Source: Rugalucina vietnamica (lineage: Eukaryota; Mollusca; Bivalvia; Lucinida; Lucinidae). From it: a stretch of 64,000 nt of DNA. Location of the stretch: contig OZ024879.1 of assembly GCA_964017185.1 (NCBI GenBank), forward strand, positions 46,053,383 to 46,117,382, given 5' to 3'. Made by a program: the position numbers and the translations under genes. Shown piece after piece: positions 52,075 to 63,540 of this stretch. Numbering within the stretch: the stretch's first letter is position 1; every line of letters begins with the position of its first letter. The notes under the pieces are model-generated. The model saw only the letters and a program-made list of their open reading frames with translations. It ran no database searches and had not been told where the DNA came from.

Positions 52075-52450
52075 CATTTGGATGGGTTCCCCTTTAAAAT
52101 ACGTTAAATAGACGTTTGTTGTGGTCATTTCTTCATGTTTGGCGCGTGGGTGTTTCTTAATTTAGCATTTCGGTGCATTTGAAGGAGTACGATAAAAGCA
52201 CTGCAGCAACGAGTGCTAAGCACGAGTACATAGGTCCGGCTGACAGCTGCCTGTTTTGACAAGCGGGTACACTGCCAGCGGCATCGTCCTTGTATGAAAT
52301 TTGTATCATACAAGAACTAGTGGCAGTAAGCAAGAGCATACTTACCTGGTACAGGAGATACCGCGTAGCCGGGGTCTCCGTCCTGTTAAGTATCCATTGA
52401 TCTATTATTTATTTTTTGTATTTTTATTTTTTTTTTATTTAGTTTACGTC
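52075..52450 (+). mobile_element. U1-leader LINE leader fragment with U1 segment (copy 7)
   Basis: One promoter unit (GGATGGGTTCCCCTTTAAAA), the GCAACGAGTGCTAAGCACGAG block and GGCAGTAAGC, then a U1 segment at 52,338-52,394 (ATACTTACCTGGTACAGGAG ... GGGGTCTCC ... AAGTATCC). The loop differs from other copies, but the stem arms still pair. A T-rich tract and a SINE follow. Confidence 0.65.
52338..52394 (+). ncRNA. U1 snRNA 5'-domain segment (copy 7)
   Basis: The 5' ATACTTACCTGG is unchanged. GGAGATACC/GGGGTCTCC still form a stem around a replaced loop. Confidence 0.7.
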
Positions 52451-52454
52451 CCTT

Positions 52455-53205
52455 TCCAGATTATTTCAGCTCATGTGAGACGGGCCAATCAGTAGGTGGG
52501 GCAAAAACGGGAGAACCCCGAGAAAAACCACCTGACACACCCGCAAGCAGAAAAAAGTACAAGTAGGCAAAGATCAGGAAAAGGCGCAATCAGAAAGACT
52601 CCCACTCCAAAAACCAAGGTGGGAAAAAAACAAACTAACAATCAGGTACTTATACCATGAAAATATTTCGTAAGCCGAATGAGCAGCTATTTTCCCAATA
52701 GGTGGCCACTCAGTTACCTTAACTTAACTAAAAATATGAAAACATACATAAGGCGCCAACAGCACAAAAATATTTTAAACACCAAGACATAAAACAAAAA
52801 GAACCACCACAGAAGTATCGACTTGGAACGATCAGTAACACAAAGTTACTGGCGGGTGTAAATCGATTTTACACGGCCGTAACCTCACCCTCAGCTTCTG
52901 CAGTGGTTCATAACATTTAGTTAGTTCTTCGGTCCTCGTGGTGAATCTCTAACTAGTAAATGAATCATCAAGAACAAACAAATAAATCATGATAAACATC
53001 CTGATGAATCAAAAACCAGGACTCACAGATTCAGTGAGCTGCCCGACGATGGAGATCCCTGGGCGCCAAATAACTTACTAACTCCGGAGCTAAAGAAAAA
53101 CAACAGTTGGACCCCGGTTGTCTCACATGTTGCCAGAACGGGGCTCGAACCCACACCAGTCACAGCGGTGAGATGATCAAATGGTTAAGTGCGGTAATGA
53201 TCTAT
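52455..53205 (-). mobile_element. tRNA-derived SINE split by a dispersed repeat
   Basis: Minus strand: the head with B box (GGGTTCGAGCCCC, 53,140-53,152) lies at 53,110-53,205 and the 3' part (CTCACATGAGCTGAAA) at 52,455-52,555. Between them, 52,560-53,105 is mostly the repeat also found at 30,105-30,450 and 39,100-39,300 (GACTTGGAACGATCAGTAAC). Confidence 0.5.
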
Positions 53206-53209
53206 TTAT

Positions 53210-54235
53210 TTATATTACTAACTATTCAGTTAGACTATTTCGGAATGTCGTCTAGAATCGTTTTGTTCTAGGGGGATGAATCCAACTTCATTGATGAAAA
53301 ACAGCTACAGTTGACGATTAGGCTATCGCCACTATCACACAGCCACACTAGTTATTACCATATGTTCCAGGCTCTGGAGGATGCCGGGGTCAGGCCGAAC
53401 AGTATCAAGGGTCTCTACAAAGTGAGTCAAAACGACTTTGATTTTTCACTTTTACGAAGATGAACCTTATGGAAAAGAAGGTCATTGGGCCTGGGAAATG
53501 CAAGTTCAGTGTTACGTCAATGACAGAGCAAACAGTACGTATCAATCAAGGTGCACTGGCTACCATTGTTTTACAATGATCTGTTGTTGAAAGCTATCTT
53601 TTGATATTATGGAGAATACTTGATATAGGACTGTGTAAATCGTCATATGCACCTGTCTGTGATTAACGGTCAACGCGAGGTGTTATTACGTACTGATGAA
53701 GTTCATAGAGATTCCCTCATCTTGTAAAGTTAGGGAGTGGCCAATCTATTCTGTTAACTATGCCTGGTAGACCGCCTTTATTTCAAATGTAACAATCTGG
53801 GTCATACTAGAAAAGACTGTTCGGCCAAAAAGTACAGTGTTGTGTTAGAACCTGCTCAGCCGTCTGGGTCTGGTTCACCAGTTGCGCGTCATGTTTCCCA
53901 AGCTGCCCCTGGGTTGGCTGTGCCTCCGTCGGAAGCGGAATCCGTGCCGGCACCTGCGCCTGAAGGCGCTTCTGTTGGTGCGGGGGACGCTCCCCAACCC
54001 CAAGATTTGGGGAGCGGATACTCGGACGGCTCGGTGGACACGCCTGGGACTCAGGAGCCCCTGGAGTCGTGCGATTCGCAGAAACGAAAAGGTGACTAAG
54101 ACGACGACTTTTTTTACACCTTATAGGACGGCGAAGGTGAGAGCAAGTTCTCCTGCCATTCACCTTCCGTTGTCCCAGGGGTATCATGCCTTACTTAATG
54201 AGTTAACCCCTCCGACGCCGAAGCCCAAGTAATAA
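53210..54235 (+). pseudogene. U1-leader LINE-related ORF1 (copy 8, diverged subfamily)
   Basis: A diverged leader (CTAACTATTCAGTTAGACTA) is followed by ORF1 pieces: DESNFIDEKQLQLTIRLSP, MFQALEDAGVRPNSIKGLYKVSQNDFDF, IKVHWLPLFYND, REVLLRTDEV and FKCNNLGHTRKDC (one knuckle Cys missing). The Pro/Ser/Glu tail is open to 54,099 (EPAQPSGSGSPVARHVSQ). There is no U1 segment. A possible ORF2 follows at 56,141. Confidence 0.6.
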
Positions 54236-56140
54236 ACTCATGAATAACAACATGGACCGGATAACGGACTTACCCGACATGGAATATGGGAAGGACCCCG
54301 ATTTTGTAAAACGAACCCGGACCGAAATACCGATTATGATACTGGAATACGATTTCGACTATAAGGCAATGGATCTTTTTGCCATCGCCTGTTTTATAGA
54401 ATCATTTCTTGTAAAACCTGTTATTTTTTCATTTGTCATGTACAAACATTTTATATTTCACCACATTGGTGTTTTTTATTTTAACACGCGTTCATACATG
54501 TACAAAATTTCGTTCACTCATGTTAAATTTTACCTGGGTCGTGCATTTGAGTTATTTGGTATAACTGTCAGCATAAAACTGTCTTACACTCAACTCAGTA
54601 TTGATAACGATCTGATTTTATACTACACTGTAAATTATTGGCTTAACATTATCTACCTACCTGTAGTGACAAATATTAGGTTTACAGGTCAGCCGCGGTA
54701 TCCTGTCGTGTTGATACTTTTGGTTTACAATAATGTTTTCCAATAACAATAATCTATTTTGAGGACGAGCTTTTAATAGAACACCAATAGGTAAATTAGT
54801 AATTTGGAAAGTATAACACTTTTGGAGAACGAATTGCATTCATCCATATTCTAATAGAGAAGTGGTTACGGTGATGTGCTAGGAATCCGTCAGACCAAGG
54901 TTCGAATCCGGGTATGATCTTTTTTTTCTTCCAAAAAAAAAAAAAAAAAAAAAAAAAAAACTAGATCGGCGACAACTTAAACGAAGCATTTTTCTTTTTC
55001 ATTTTTCTCGTTCTGTGCGTGATTTTTATAAACCGATTTATTCATGCACCGACTATCTTGGACAATCGGCTCCTTTCGCGCATCATGGCAAGACGGCTTC
55101 GCTGCAGCGAAGAAAAAAATGCAAATCGCCGGGAACTTTTCATTCCAAAACAAAAAACACTATCCATTTAAGGCTTCTTCTGTAATTTTTAGCTCAACAT
55201 AAAAAGACATTTTTCATATTTTGTATTAATGCTTGCATAACACGCATGTCACATAGTACTTATTCACACATTGTCATTTGCCCTGGCATTTTGTTGCACG
55301 TTTCATTAGATTTTTGTTTCTTATACAGCAATATGTGGCTGTTGTTGATTGAATTTATTAAAAGAAAGAACAATAAAAGAATAAAATACCAAACTTATAA
55401 GCAAGAACACACACACGTATACAAAACAAACAAACAAAAACATTGAAAAAAATCAGAACTGGGGTATAATATTATATCATTCTTTATTATACATAAAAAA
55501 TTCCGATGTTTATGTTTATCATTCTCTGTTCACAAACTTTAGAAATTATAATAGCGTCACCAGAAGTCACCAGACCTGTACCTTCTTCGATAAAATACCT
55601 TGATTTTACACCTTATTTTAATACTGTATTGGAAAATTGGCAACTGTGCAGTAGTGCACTAGTATTTGACTTTTCACATGTATATACTTTGATAATCGAA
55701 AGATTGAGGTTTTTGAAATGTAACGGGTTGACTTTCGCGTTATTGTGTTTCTTATTATTTGTCTTGCACATTCCTTGTTTTGATAATTTTGCTTCCCTCA
55801 TACAGTTTTTGACCATAGGCATACTTACGTGCAATTTTGAAAACTTAGACTATCAACAGCAAGTTTTTACTTTTTTAAAGATCTGTTGTGCGGCGACTTT
55901 GAAACAAGTCTCAAATTTTAAAACTTAGTTGTTCGATGATTCTGAGACTAATTCTGATTTGTTTAAAACTAAGTTGTGCTTCGATTCTGAAACAAATTTC
56001 GATTTTGTTTAAGATTCTCTAACATGCTTTTAGTTTTCTAAAACGTATTTGTTCTAATAGTACCATTTTACATTCGTACTCACCTTGTTTTTCCTTCCTT
56101 AGATACTTCGGCCTTAGGATTTCAAACACAACAAATCATA
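54236..56140 (+). other. T-rich ORF1-ORF2 spacer with a tRNA-like insertion
   Basis: Long hydrophobic frames (54,240-54,746 and 55,506-55,928) read T-rich spacer and match no domain I know. They occupy the same position as the spacers at 22,943 and 61,500. A tRNA-like retrosequence interrupts at about 54,850-54,960. Confidence 0.35.
54850..54960 (+). mobile_element. tRNA-derived retrosequence with A28 tail
   Basis: AAGTGGTTACGGTGATGTGC looks like a tRNA D-arm region, CTAGGAATCC like an anticodon arm of a Ser-type tRNA, and GGTTCGAATCC is a B box. A short spacer and 28 A (54,933-54,960) follow. The acceptor stem is not convincing, so it is not a functional tRNA gene. Confidence 0.55.
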
Positions 56141-57340
56141 ATGAATCTTAAGATAGCATCATTAAACGTGAATGGGTTTAGATCTAAGTTAACCCAACAA
56201 TTGGTAAAGGACTTAGCAACTAAGAATCAAATTGATATTATACTTTTGCAGGAAACTTTTACTGATTAATATTTAATTGGCGAAATCTATTGAACAAGAT
56301 TTTAATTTGAGTAATAGATGCATATGGAATTTCAGTAAAACTGATTCATGCGGTGTTGCTATTCTCTTTTTAATGAGACCATTTGTGTAGATCAATTTCA
56401 GACTGACATATTTGGAAGATTAATAAGATTGGATATTTCTGTTGCTGGTTTTCCCAATTTTAGACTTGTAAACGCTTACTTTCCGAACAATTCAACCGAA
56501 CGATTGGATTTCATTCAAAACTTGTCGCAACATTTATGTGGAGCGAAAAACTTGATACTTGGAGGTGATTTTAATTTTGTTTTAGATCCAAACTAAGATA
56601 AGCTTGGTGGCAATTTGGATAAGGGGAAAGTTGGTTCTAAAACTTTTAAATCTGTCATGGAAATATTCAACTTGATTGATGTTTTTCAGCATTACATCCC
56701 CGTAAACGTGATGTAACTTGGATGCTAAAGAATATTATGAATTATGAAATGATTGGCACTAGACTTGATAAGATTTTATGCTTCATTGATTTTGAAAGAT
56801 TACGACACAATACGTACCTTGCTCTTGTTCTGATCATAATTACATTGTAATGAATCTAGGTGGTAATACTGAAGCTGCTGCATCGTTTGGCAAATCCTAC
56901 TGGAAGTTTAATGATTCGTTACTTGATGATTCTGACTTTGTGTCCGCTTTCGAACGTCTTTGGAAATTTACATCGTGTACTGATTCAATTTCTTTACCTT
57001 GGTGGGACTGCATGAAATAGAATTTTAAAACATTTTGCATTGATTATGCAAAATCTAAGAATAAACATATTTTTGGCGAATTGAAGTCCCTTAGAAAGCA
57101 ATACAATTTATTGGATTTTAAGCATGGACTTGAAACTTTTGGATGAAATTTGAAATCTCTTTGGAAATGTACAATTATACATACACAATGAAAATCCAAC
57201 CAGGCATTTGTTTTCAAAAAAGAAGCTCAAGTAGGTAAATCTAAAACTGCGGTCGCTGTGTGGGATATGCCTTTCATGTACATATTCTAAAATACTTTTC
57301 TTTTTCAGACTGGCTTGGCCGTCTGAATGCAGATGGTGTT
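56141..57340 (+). pseudogene. Tx1/L1-like LINE ORF2: endonuclease and linker
   Basis: From ATG 56,141: MNLKIASLNVNGFRSKLTQQ, IDIILLQETFTD, then stops. It continues FRLVNAYFPNN, NLILGGDFNFVLDPN, KTFKSVMEIFNLIDVF and GTRLDKIL, all hallmarks of L1/Tx1-type APE endonuclease. The post-EN linker is recognisable (SYWKFNDSLLDDSDFVSAFERLW, FCIDYAKSKNKHIFGELKSL). RT is missing, cut near 57,340 by the foldback element. Same strand and order as ORF1 copy 8, so the two may be one element. Confidence 0.75.
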
Positions 57341-57354
57341 TATTTTGTAAAAGG

Positions 57355-57945
57355 ACAAGGGCATTTAACGCCTGATTTTGGCCTCAGATTTTGCTTAAAA
57401 ATAAATTTTGGAATTTAGGTGAGAAAAACTATTCCTTAAAACAGCCATATTTCTCCTCTATTAAAAACAAGAACAACTATTTCATTTATCCTACAAGCGT
57501 TGCCATGGCAATGCCCAGAAGAACCATTGATAGAGCACATTCTGCACTTTTTGGTCTATTTTTGACCATTTCTGAACACACTTTTTAATTTTTAAGTGCC
57601 AGCCCACACTCCGAACAAAATTATACCTTGTACACAATATCTCTGGATGATACTTCATAATTATTTCACAATGAGAATTTGTTCGTCGCGTGGGCCGGTA
57701 GTTGAAAATGATGTTGAATGGTGAAAAATAGAACCAAAATTGCAAAAAAGTGATATTTCTATGCTTTTCGGAGCGTTCCCATGGCAACATGTGTAATTTG
57801 AATGTGATAGTTGTGCTAGAGTATATAAGCAGTGACCTATACCTGCTATTTGCAATACGTTTCTCCTCAAAATTCCAAAATTCAGTTTTTTATCAACATA
57901 TGAGGCCGAAATCAGGCCTTAAATCCCCTAGGCCTTTGTAAATTG
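57355..57945. repeat. Foldback element with X-box-like sites in both arms
   Basis: The left arm starts GCATTTAACGCCTGATTTTG; the right arm read on the minus strand starts GGGATTTAAGGCCTGATTTC. Homology continues (GGCCTCA, AATTTTGGAATTT, then GTTGCCATGG and TCTATTTTTxACCATT) to a centre near 57,640. GTTGCCATGGCAA (57,499-57,511) and CCCATGGCAAC (57,778-57,788) are mirror counterparts. No coding. Confidence 0.65.
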
Positions 57946-59048
57946 ATTGTAAGTACTAACCATTTGTATATTGAGTCAGACTTAACCTGCAAACGCAACG
58001 TTACCATACTTTTCGTTTAACAAGGGCCTCCTTTTTTCATACATTGCAATCTCGCTCTCTGGAGAACCCGAGCCTCCGCAAGCAGAGTGCGCGGTTGTAG
58101 TTTCATGTCCTTCTAGTCTCTTAAGTAATGAGCGTTTATATCTCCCTGGTCTATATTAAAAAGAGATAAGAGCTATATTTGCTTTGCCCCCTCCTGGCTA
58201 TGTACGGTATACTTTGATCCCGCATATAATCATTATTATTGTACATATAATATAACATTAATACACACATTTATGTATGAACATCGTACAGCAATCCAAT
58301 ATAACATGTTTACCTTGATTTTATATTACCCATATATAAACATTTTTTAAAATATTTCAAGTTCTGCGTCGTCGTCGTACAGGCTCCTTTTAAGTGAGCA
58401 CTGGCTCCTTTGTCACTCCTAATCGAGTGACAGACGAGACAGTGTTCGCCTTTGTTCCCATTGTAAAGTATTGTTTCTATTTGGTTTAATACAGAATTCA
58501 ATATTGCACCGGACTTCGGTCTCCTCGCCATCGCCTTGAGCCTCGGACAACATGTTGTACGACGCCCTTGGCGGTTGCCAGGTTACCACTATAGGACAGA
58601 AACTTCCCGCCCACTTATGAGTTTTGATTCTTTAAATTTGCATGTAAGTTTAATTTATAATTTTCCTTAGTATAAATATTTGCAGTAAGTCTACTCACTG
58701 CTAACACGCAAGTACGACACTTTTATAAGGTATTAGGTTTGTAAAAATGCAACGCAAACATTTTATTGTTAAATAACGTATCGTCATAGTATACGTTTAA
58801 GGGTTCAGTTGCAATATAAAGTTCAAATCTATCCATTTCTGATTCTTCTTTCCTATAAATAATGTAATGTTATTGCTCTATCTAGGTCTTTTGCAGTTTT
58901 CTTTTTTTTTCTATCTCGGTGTAACTAGGTCTTTATAAGGTTCAAAAATTGTATATTTTTTTAAAAGGTGTCGGCCGTGTGGGACACTTTACACCTCACC
59001 GGTTTCTTATTGTACATAGGAAATATTAAATTTATATGAAAAATAAAA
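57946..59048. other. Spacer with one unassigned minus-strand frame
   Basis: 58,310-58,531 minus encodes MARRPKSGAILNSVLNQIET..HCLVCHSIRSDKGASAHLKGAC. It lies in a locally GC-richer patch and could be a 5' exon. No domain is recognised and no splice partner is supported. Confidence 0.25.
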
Positions 59049-60835
59049 AAGGCGGTTCTTCTTAGGAAGTATCCTTTCTTATTTTCATAATAAATATTTC
59101 TAACTGGTTTAGTATTTTTCAGTTTACCATGGCTAACACCGCGTACTATTATTAGGGTAACGAGACAAGCTATATCAATGGTGATCGTCTGCAGCGTACG
59201 CTTAAGTTCGTGCCTAGGCGACGTAACAGCAAGGCCTCAGCTGGGAAAATCTTTAATTCGTTAGCGGCTCAACAGACTGGACCTGAAGACGTTGAAGGGG
59301 TATACAGGGTGAGTCAGCTCGTTAATTGCTTCTCAGTTCAATTTGGATTCGAAGACACGGATATTCGCGTGGCATCTATGAAAACAATATCAACTGGTGG
59401 AACCGAATTTGACATTATGAAACTAGACAAACCAGTAGTCTGACTTAGGGTGCACTGGCCGCCCCTCTATTATGATAACCTCTTAATAAATGAGATTTTT
59501 AAAGGCTTCGGTAAAGTAATGAGTGTTGTTTCTTTGCGCACGGCGCATGCTGAATGTGTGACGTTTAACGGAGTCAGAGAAATTCGCCTGAAACAGATGA
59601 GCTGCATAAGCAGAGAATACCTCATGTAGTTCATCTTCCTTCAGGGCAGACTATACTAGTCGCAGGGTACCCACGCTTTTGTCAAAACCAAATTCCAGGA
59701 TTTTTCCAGGACTTTTCCAGGCCAGATGAGTAATTTTCAAGGTCTGATCACAACAAAATTCCAGGACTTTTCCAGGATCGTCAAATTTATAACTCGCAAC
59801 AAGAAACAGTTTTTCTTATCTGAAACAGCAGACCTCGGTAATTGGGAGTACATACATGTGATACCTCCCTCATCATCAGGGAGACTCCAGGAAATGAGCC
59901 ATTAAATTGGCCGAAATTCTTCTAAAATATACCTATTTTCCAAGCAAAATTCAAAATCTCCCTGAAATGAATCAGGAAGTTTCCTAAATATCCTATGCAT
60001 TTTTCAAAAACCTCCCTGAAATGAGAGAAAAATCTCCCTGAAGCTCCTTTTCAACTCATCACATGTATGGGAGTAAGGATTTGACTTTGAACGTTCTTGA
60101 CTTTGAGAAACTATGTTTAAACAAACCTTTTCTCGAAATTCGAAAACACATCCACGTTAACTTTGATCCGTGTGTATTCGGACTCCCTCGGCCAAACCGA
60201 TTATTTCCCTTGTTTGGTTGGGTATGAAAGCCCCATCCCAGCTGTATATAAGACGGTACTGCAAAAAAGACCGGAATATAGCGTCGCGCCCGAAAATATG
60301 ATCAACAACGATCGATATTACCTATTTTATTGTTCACTTGTTCGCCGCTTTAAATCTTACACTTCTTTCTGGGCCTGACATTTCCAGGGCAAACCATATT
60401 CCCGGACGATTCACGGAAAAATGATGAAAATTACAGATTCCAGGACTTTTCATGACCGGGAACACCGTTTTACTAATTCCCGGACCTTTCCCGAATTCCC
60501 GGTAGCATGGGAACCCTGTAGTCACTATGCAGGGTAGACCACCATATTGTCTGAAGTGTAGAACTGTTGTCATACCCGTGCTTATTGCCCGAAAAATAGA
60601 TTAGCATCGGTTCCGGCACAAACCAGTTGTGAACCTACTCATGCCCCGAACCCAACCCCGGGCTCGACTGGTGGGTCGACAGACTCCCACGATGAAGACA
60701 ATTCCTCCGCCAGTCTACGTTCAACGACGAAGCGTCATTTGGAGCAGGAAGCAGACGACCCGGACTTCATACCGCCTAACAGGCCAGTGAGGCCCCTACC
60801 GTCGGTGGCCGGCCTCCACTTGACGTTTCCAACAG
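59049..60835 (+). pseudogene. U1-leader LINE ORF1 (copy 9), split by a TIR element
   Basis: 59,049-59,074 keeps the 3' half of the U1 segment (AAGGCGGTTCTTCTTAGGAA). TATTTTTCAG ends at 59,122 and ATG is at 59,129. ORF1: NETSYINGDRLQRTLKFVPRR, GPEDVEGVYRVSQL, LRVHWPPLYYDN, GKVMSVVSLRTAHAECVTFNGVREIRL. It is cut at 59,663 inside the ILVTM/GRP block and resumes at 60,525 with GRPPYCLKC and a Pro/Ser tail to about 60,835. Stops and a frameshift are present. Confidence 0.65.
59663..60518. mobile_element. 856-bp TIR element in ORF1, 6-bp target duplication
   Basis: The ends are CAGGGTACCCACGC and its partner GCATGGGAACCCTG. The flanks are TAGTCG (59,657-59,662) and TAGTCA (60,519-60,524), one mismatch. 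Removing it restores ORF1 homology. The interior has repeated CCAGGACTTTTCCAGG. CAGGG termini recall hAT elements, but a 6-bp duplication does not fit the usual 8. Confidence 0.65.
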
Positions 60836-60839
60836 TTGG

Positions 60840-61985
60840 TAAGCAAGTTTTCGACATCTTGAAAATGGATTAGCAGATCATAAAAGAACGTGTACACTGG
60901 CTGCCGTTATTTTATGATAATCTCATAATTAACGAAGTCCTATCAAAATTTGGTGAAGTGGTTGGTGACATTAAAATGCTCAAACCCGCCCATGCAGACT
61001 CCGTCACCTTTGACGGAGTGCGGGAAGTACGACTATAGACAGATGAACTCGGGAAACAAAAGATCCCGCATGTAATTCACTTCCCTTCTGGTCAGGCCAT
61101 ACTCCTGACCATCTTCGGATGTCCCAGGTACTGTCTAAAGTGCAAATGTACTGGGCACATAAGGAAAAAATGCCCGAAAAACAAGAGGGGCTTAGAAACG
61201 CAAGCCCCTGCACCTCCAGCTGCACTTGCCCCGAGTGAGGCCCTGACACTGTCGGCTCCTGTCGACCCTCCGACTGAGCCTTCGGGGTCTACACGGCGGG
61301 ATGGACTCCTCTAAGTAGGAGCGGCAGGAGGTTATGGACGAGACGTCAAAGGGTGAGAAGAGTTCCTCTTCCTTTAGAACTCCCTCCAGGCCCGTGAGTA
61401 AACGCCGTCAGGTGGACTCGGGCGGGTTGTCAACAAGCAACCCGTTCAAGCCCATCATGACTGTGGATGACATTATGTCAACGACACCCAACTCGAAGTA
61501 AAATGGCTGGATATATTGAAATTATAGATCGGAAACGTGACCAGGATGATGAGTTTTGAATTTTGAATATGTTTACCTCGGAGATGACGACCTGGACTGT
61601 TCTATCGATCAGGTTATGTCCAAAGGCAGCTGCCTGTCACATTTTTCTTCGCAAATATAGTTTTTTATTTCTTCTTCTTTTCATGTCATTTTACATCACT
61701 TCACTTCGTTATGTAAAACCTTTATTCAACACACCAATTACTTCATGTACATATTTTAAACTCAGCGCTCAATTTTAGTTTCAACACGCCGTTTTCATAT
61801 ATGTATATTTATTCAATCGACTGCTTTTCACTTTACGTTTAATAATGATAAAATCTACCTACCGTTTTTACCTGTTTATACACTCCAGTCCGATACTTAC
61901 CTGTTTACTGTAACCTCAGTAATCGAAAATCGTATTGGCAAACCTGTCACTTTAACATTAGTTCAAAAGGCGTTGATTTTTGCTT
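60840..61985 (+). pseudogene. U1-leader LINE ORF1 (copy 10, 5'-truncated) and spacer
   Basis: Starts mid-ORF1: VGKQVFDILKMD, RVHWLPLFYDNLIINEVLSKFGEVVGDIKMLK, HADSVTFDGVREVRL and GHIRKKCPKNKRGLETQ, with a tail ending SGGLSTSNPFKPIMTVDDIM at about 61,495. The spacer matches 22,943-23,420 and continues to the uninterrupted TTAACATTAGTTC at 61,954. Closest to copy 1. Several stops. Confidence 0.65.
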
Positions 61986-62639
61986 GCTGGGCCTGTGGCC
62001 TAGCAAGCATTGATTCGGATTGGGGTTACCGAAACCGCATGGCTTTAAAGGTCTAAGTCAGCCGCCAGGTAGCAGAAAATCAATGCCTTTTTTAGACAGG
62101 TAATACGGATACAGATATGCTACTTTTATTGTCTTATTGATAATCCCCAATAAAATAATTGTTAGATCCTTTGGAAGCAGTAAAACATTCAAAGCGAGAA
62201 GATGGGCCATATTGTACAATTTCGGGTAATAAACCTTCATCAGTGACCCTTTACAAAACTGACAGCGAAAGCCAGACATTTTTGCTGCAATTTCACGAAT
62301 TTACATCTGTGTAGTCTAAATCAAAGACTCATATTCCCAAAGGGGCCAAATAATCAAAATACTGTTAAGAACTTGATTCTTAACGTACAATATATTTGAC
62401 ATACTCCAAGGCGATTTTGAATGAAGTGCAACAAAATAAATCACAGGTATGGGCATAGGTATTTATGGTTATCTTTTTTACAAGAGTGCATTTATCAGTT
62501 ATACCACCAGTAACAGCCACAGCCAATCAGATTGATTATTGAATTTTAAGGAGCTGCTGGAGATGTTAATCCTTTGGTGTCTAGACAAATACTGAGATAA
62601 GCTACCAAATTTGACATTGACCTTTAATTCGGGGCTATC
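61986..62639. other. Unassigned sequence
   Basis: A minus frame at 62,058-62,279 starts MSGFRCQFCKGSLMKVYY and has no recognised domain. I see no splice context. Confidence 0.25.
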
Positions 62640-63540
62640 ATAGTCTGACGCCCGACCAACCGGCGTGCAATTACAGAAGGTAGCATATTATAAACCATGA
62701 TTGGGTTAAAAACTAAGCATGCAGACTGTCGCATAACATTCAAGTTATAACCTATACCGTCTGTAACGTGTAATGGTTTTCTGAACTGAAAAGAAAAATC
62801 CATCCTTCCTATCAGTTTATTAAATTTGTAAACCCTAACATAAAAATGTCTTTAACCAAACATTATATTTGGAAATCAATTCATAGTGTCTACGATAAAA
62901 TTAAGAAAATGTTTATGCTACCGATAGCCCTGTTTGAGAAGTTTGGCCGCGAAACATTTATTTCGAGCGTTGAATTCTGTAACATAATTGCAGATTCTAG
63001 CACACCTAAGTTGCGAAATGTAAACACCATAAGCACGATGAGGAACGTCAACATCCAAGAACGGAAATACTACTATATCAAAATCAAAGTCATCGCGCTT
63101 ATTATTAATATTAGATGACAAATCCTTTTGCAACAGAAAGATGTCAATCTAAAAAGGGGGCTTCGGTATCCGAGTTATTGGATTTGTTTAACTGTTGTTC
63201 AGGTGGATCCTTCAAAATAAGGGTTGTCATTGTTCAAAAGGTCATCGAGGTACCTAGCAGTCGAATTAAACGCCTCGATAACATCAGCTTGATTATCATG
63301 GTTAAGAGAATCCATCAAATCTCTTTTGTAGCAGTATAAAAATAAATCAGCTCAGAGAGGTGCGCAATTTGTACCCATCGGAATTCGAACAACCTGTCTG
63401 TATAACTTGGTCCCAAATCTAATATAAATATTATTCAAGAGATAGGATAAGGCGTCGCACATATTCTGACATGACCAAAGTGTATACCGATTTTGGTAAG
63501 AGGAAGTGAAAAAAGCCTTTCTGACGTCACATGCCAAATA
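62640..63540 (-). pseudogene. Reverse transcriptase remnant, possibly Penelope-like
   Basis: Minus strand: 63,537-63,352 reads LSYLLNNIYIRFGTKLYRQVV and IPMGTNCAPL, an RT motif-B type string. Further fragments are NNKRDDFDFDIVVFPFLDVD, YGVYISQL and NKCFAAKLLKQGYR (63,133-62,918), then NVMRQSACLVFNPI. These match a recurrent invertebrate RT family that I tentatively place with Penelope-like elements. Many frameshifts. Confidence 0.5.

Noticed and set aside
54240-54746. 168-codon membrane-like protein
   Set aside because: T-rich LINE spacer in the position where other copies have non-coding spacer; no start context or domain.
54850-54932. Functional tRNA-Ser gene
   Set aside because: B box and D-arm-like parts are present, but the acceptor stem is not convincing and an A28 tail follows, typical of a retrosequence.
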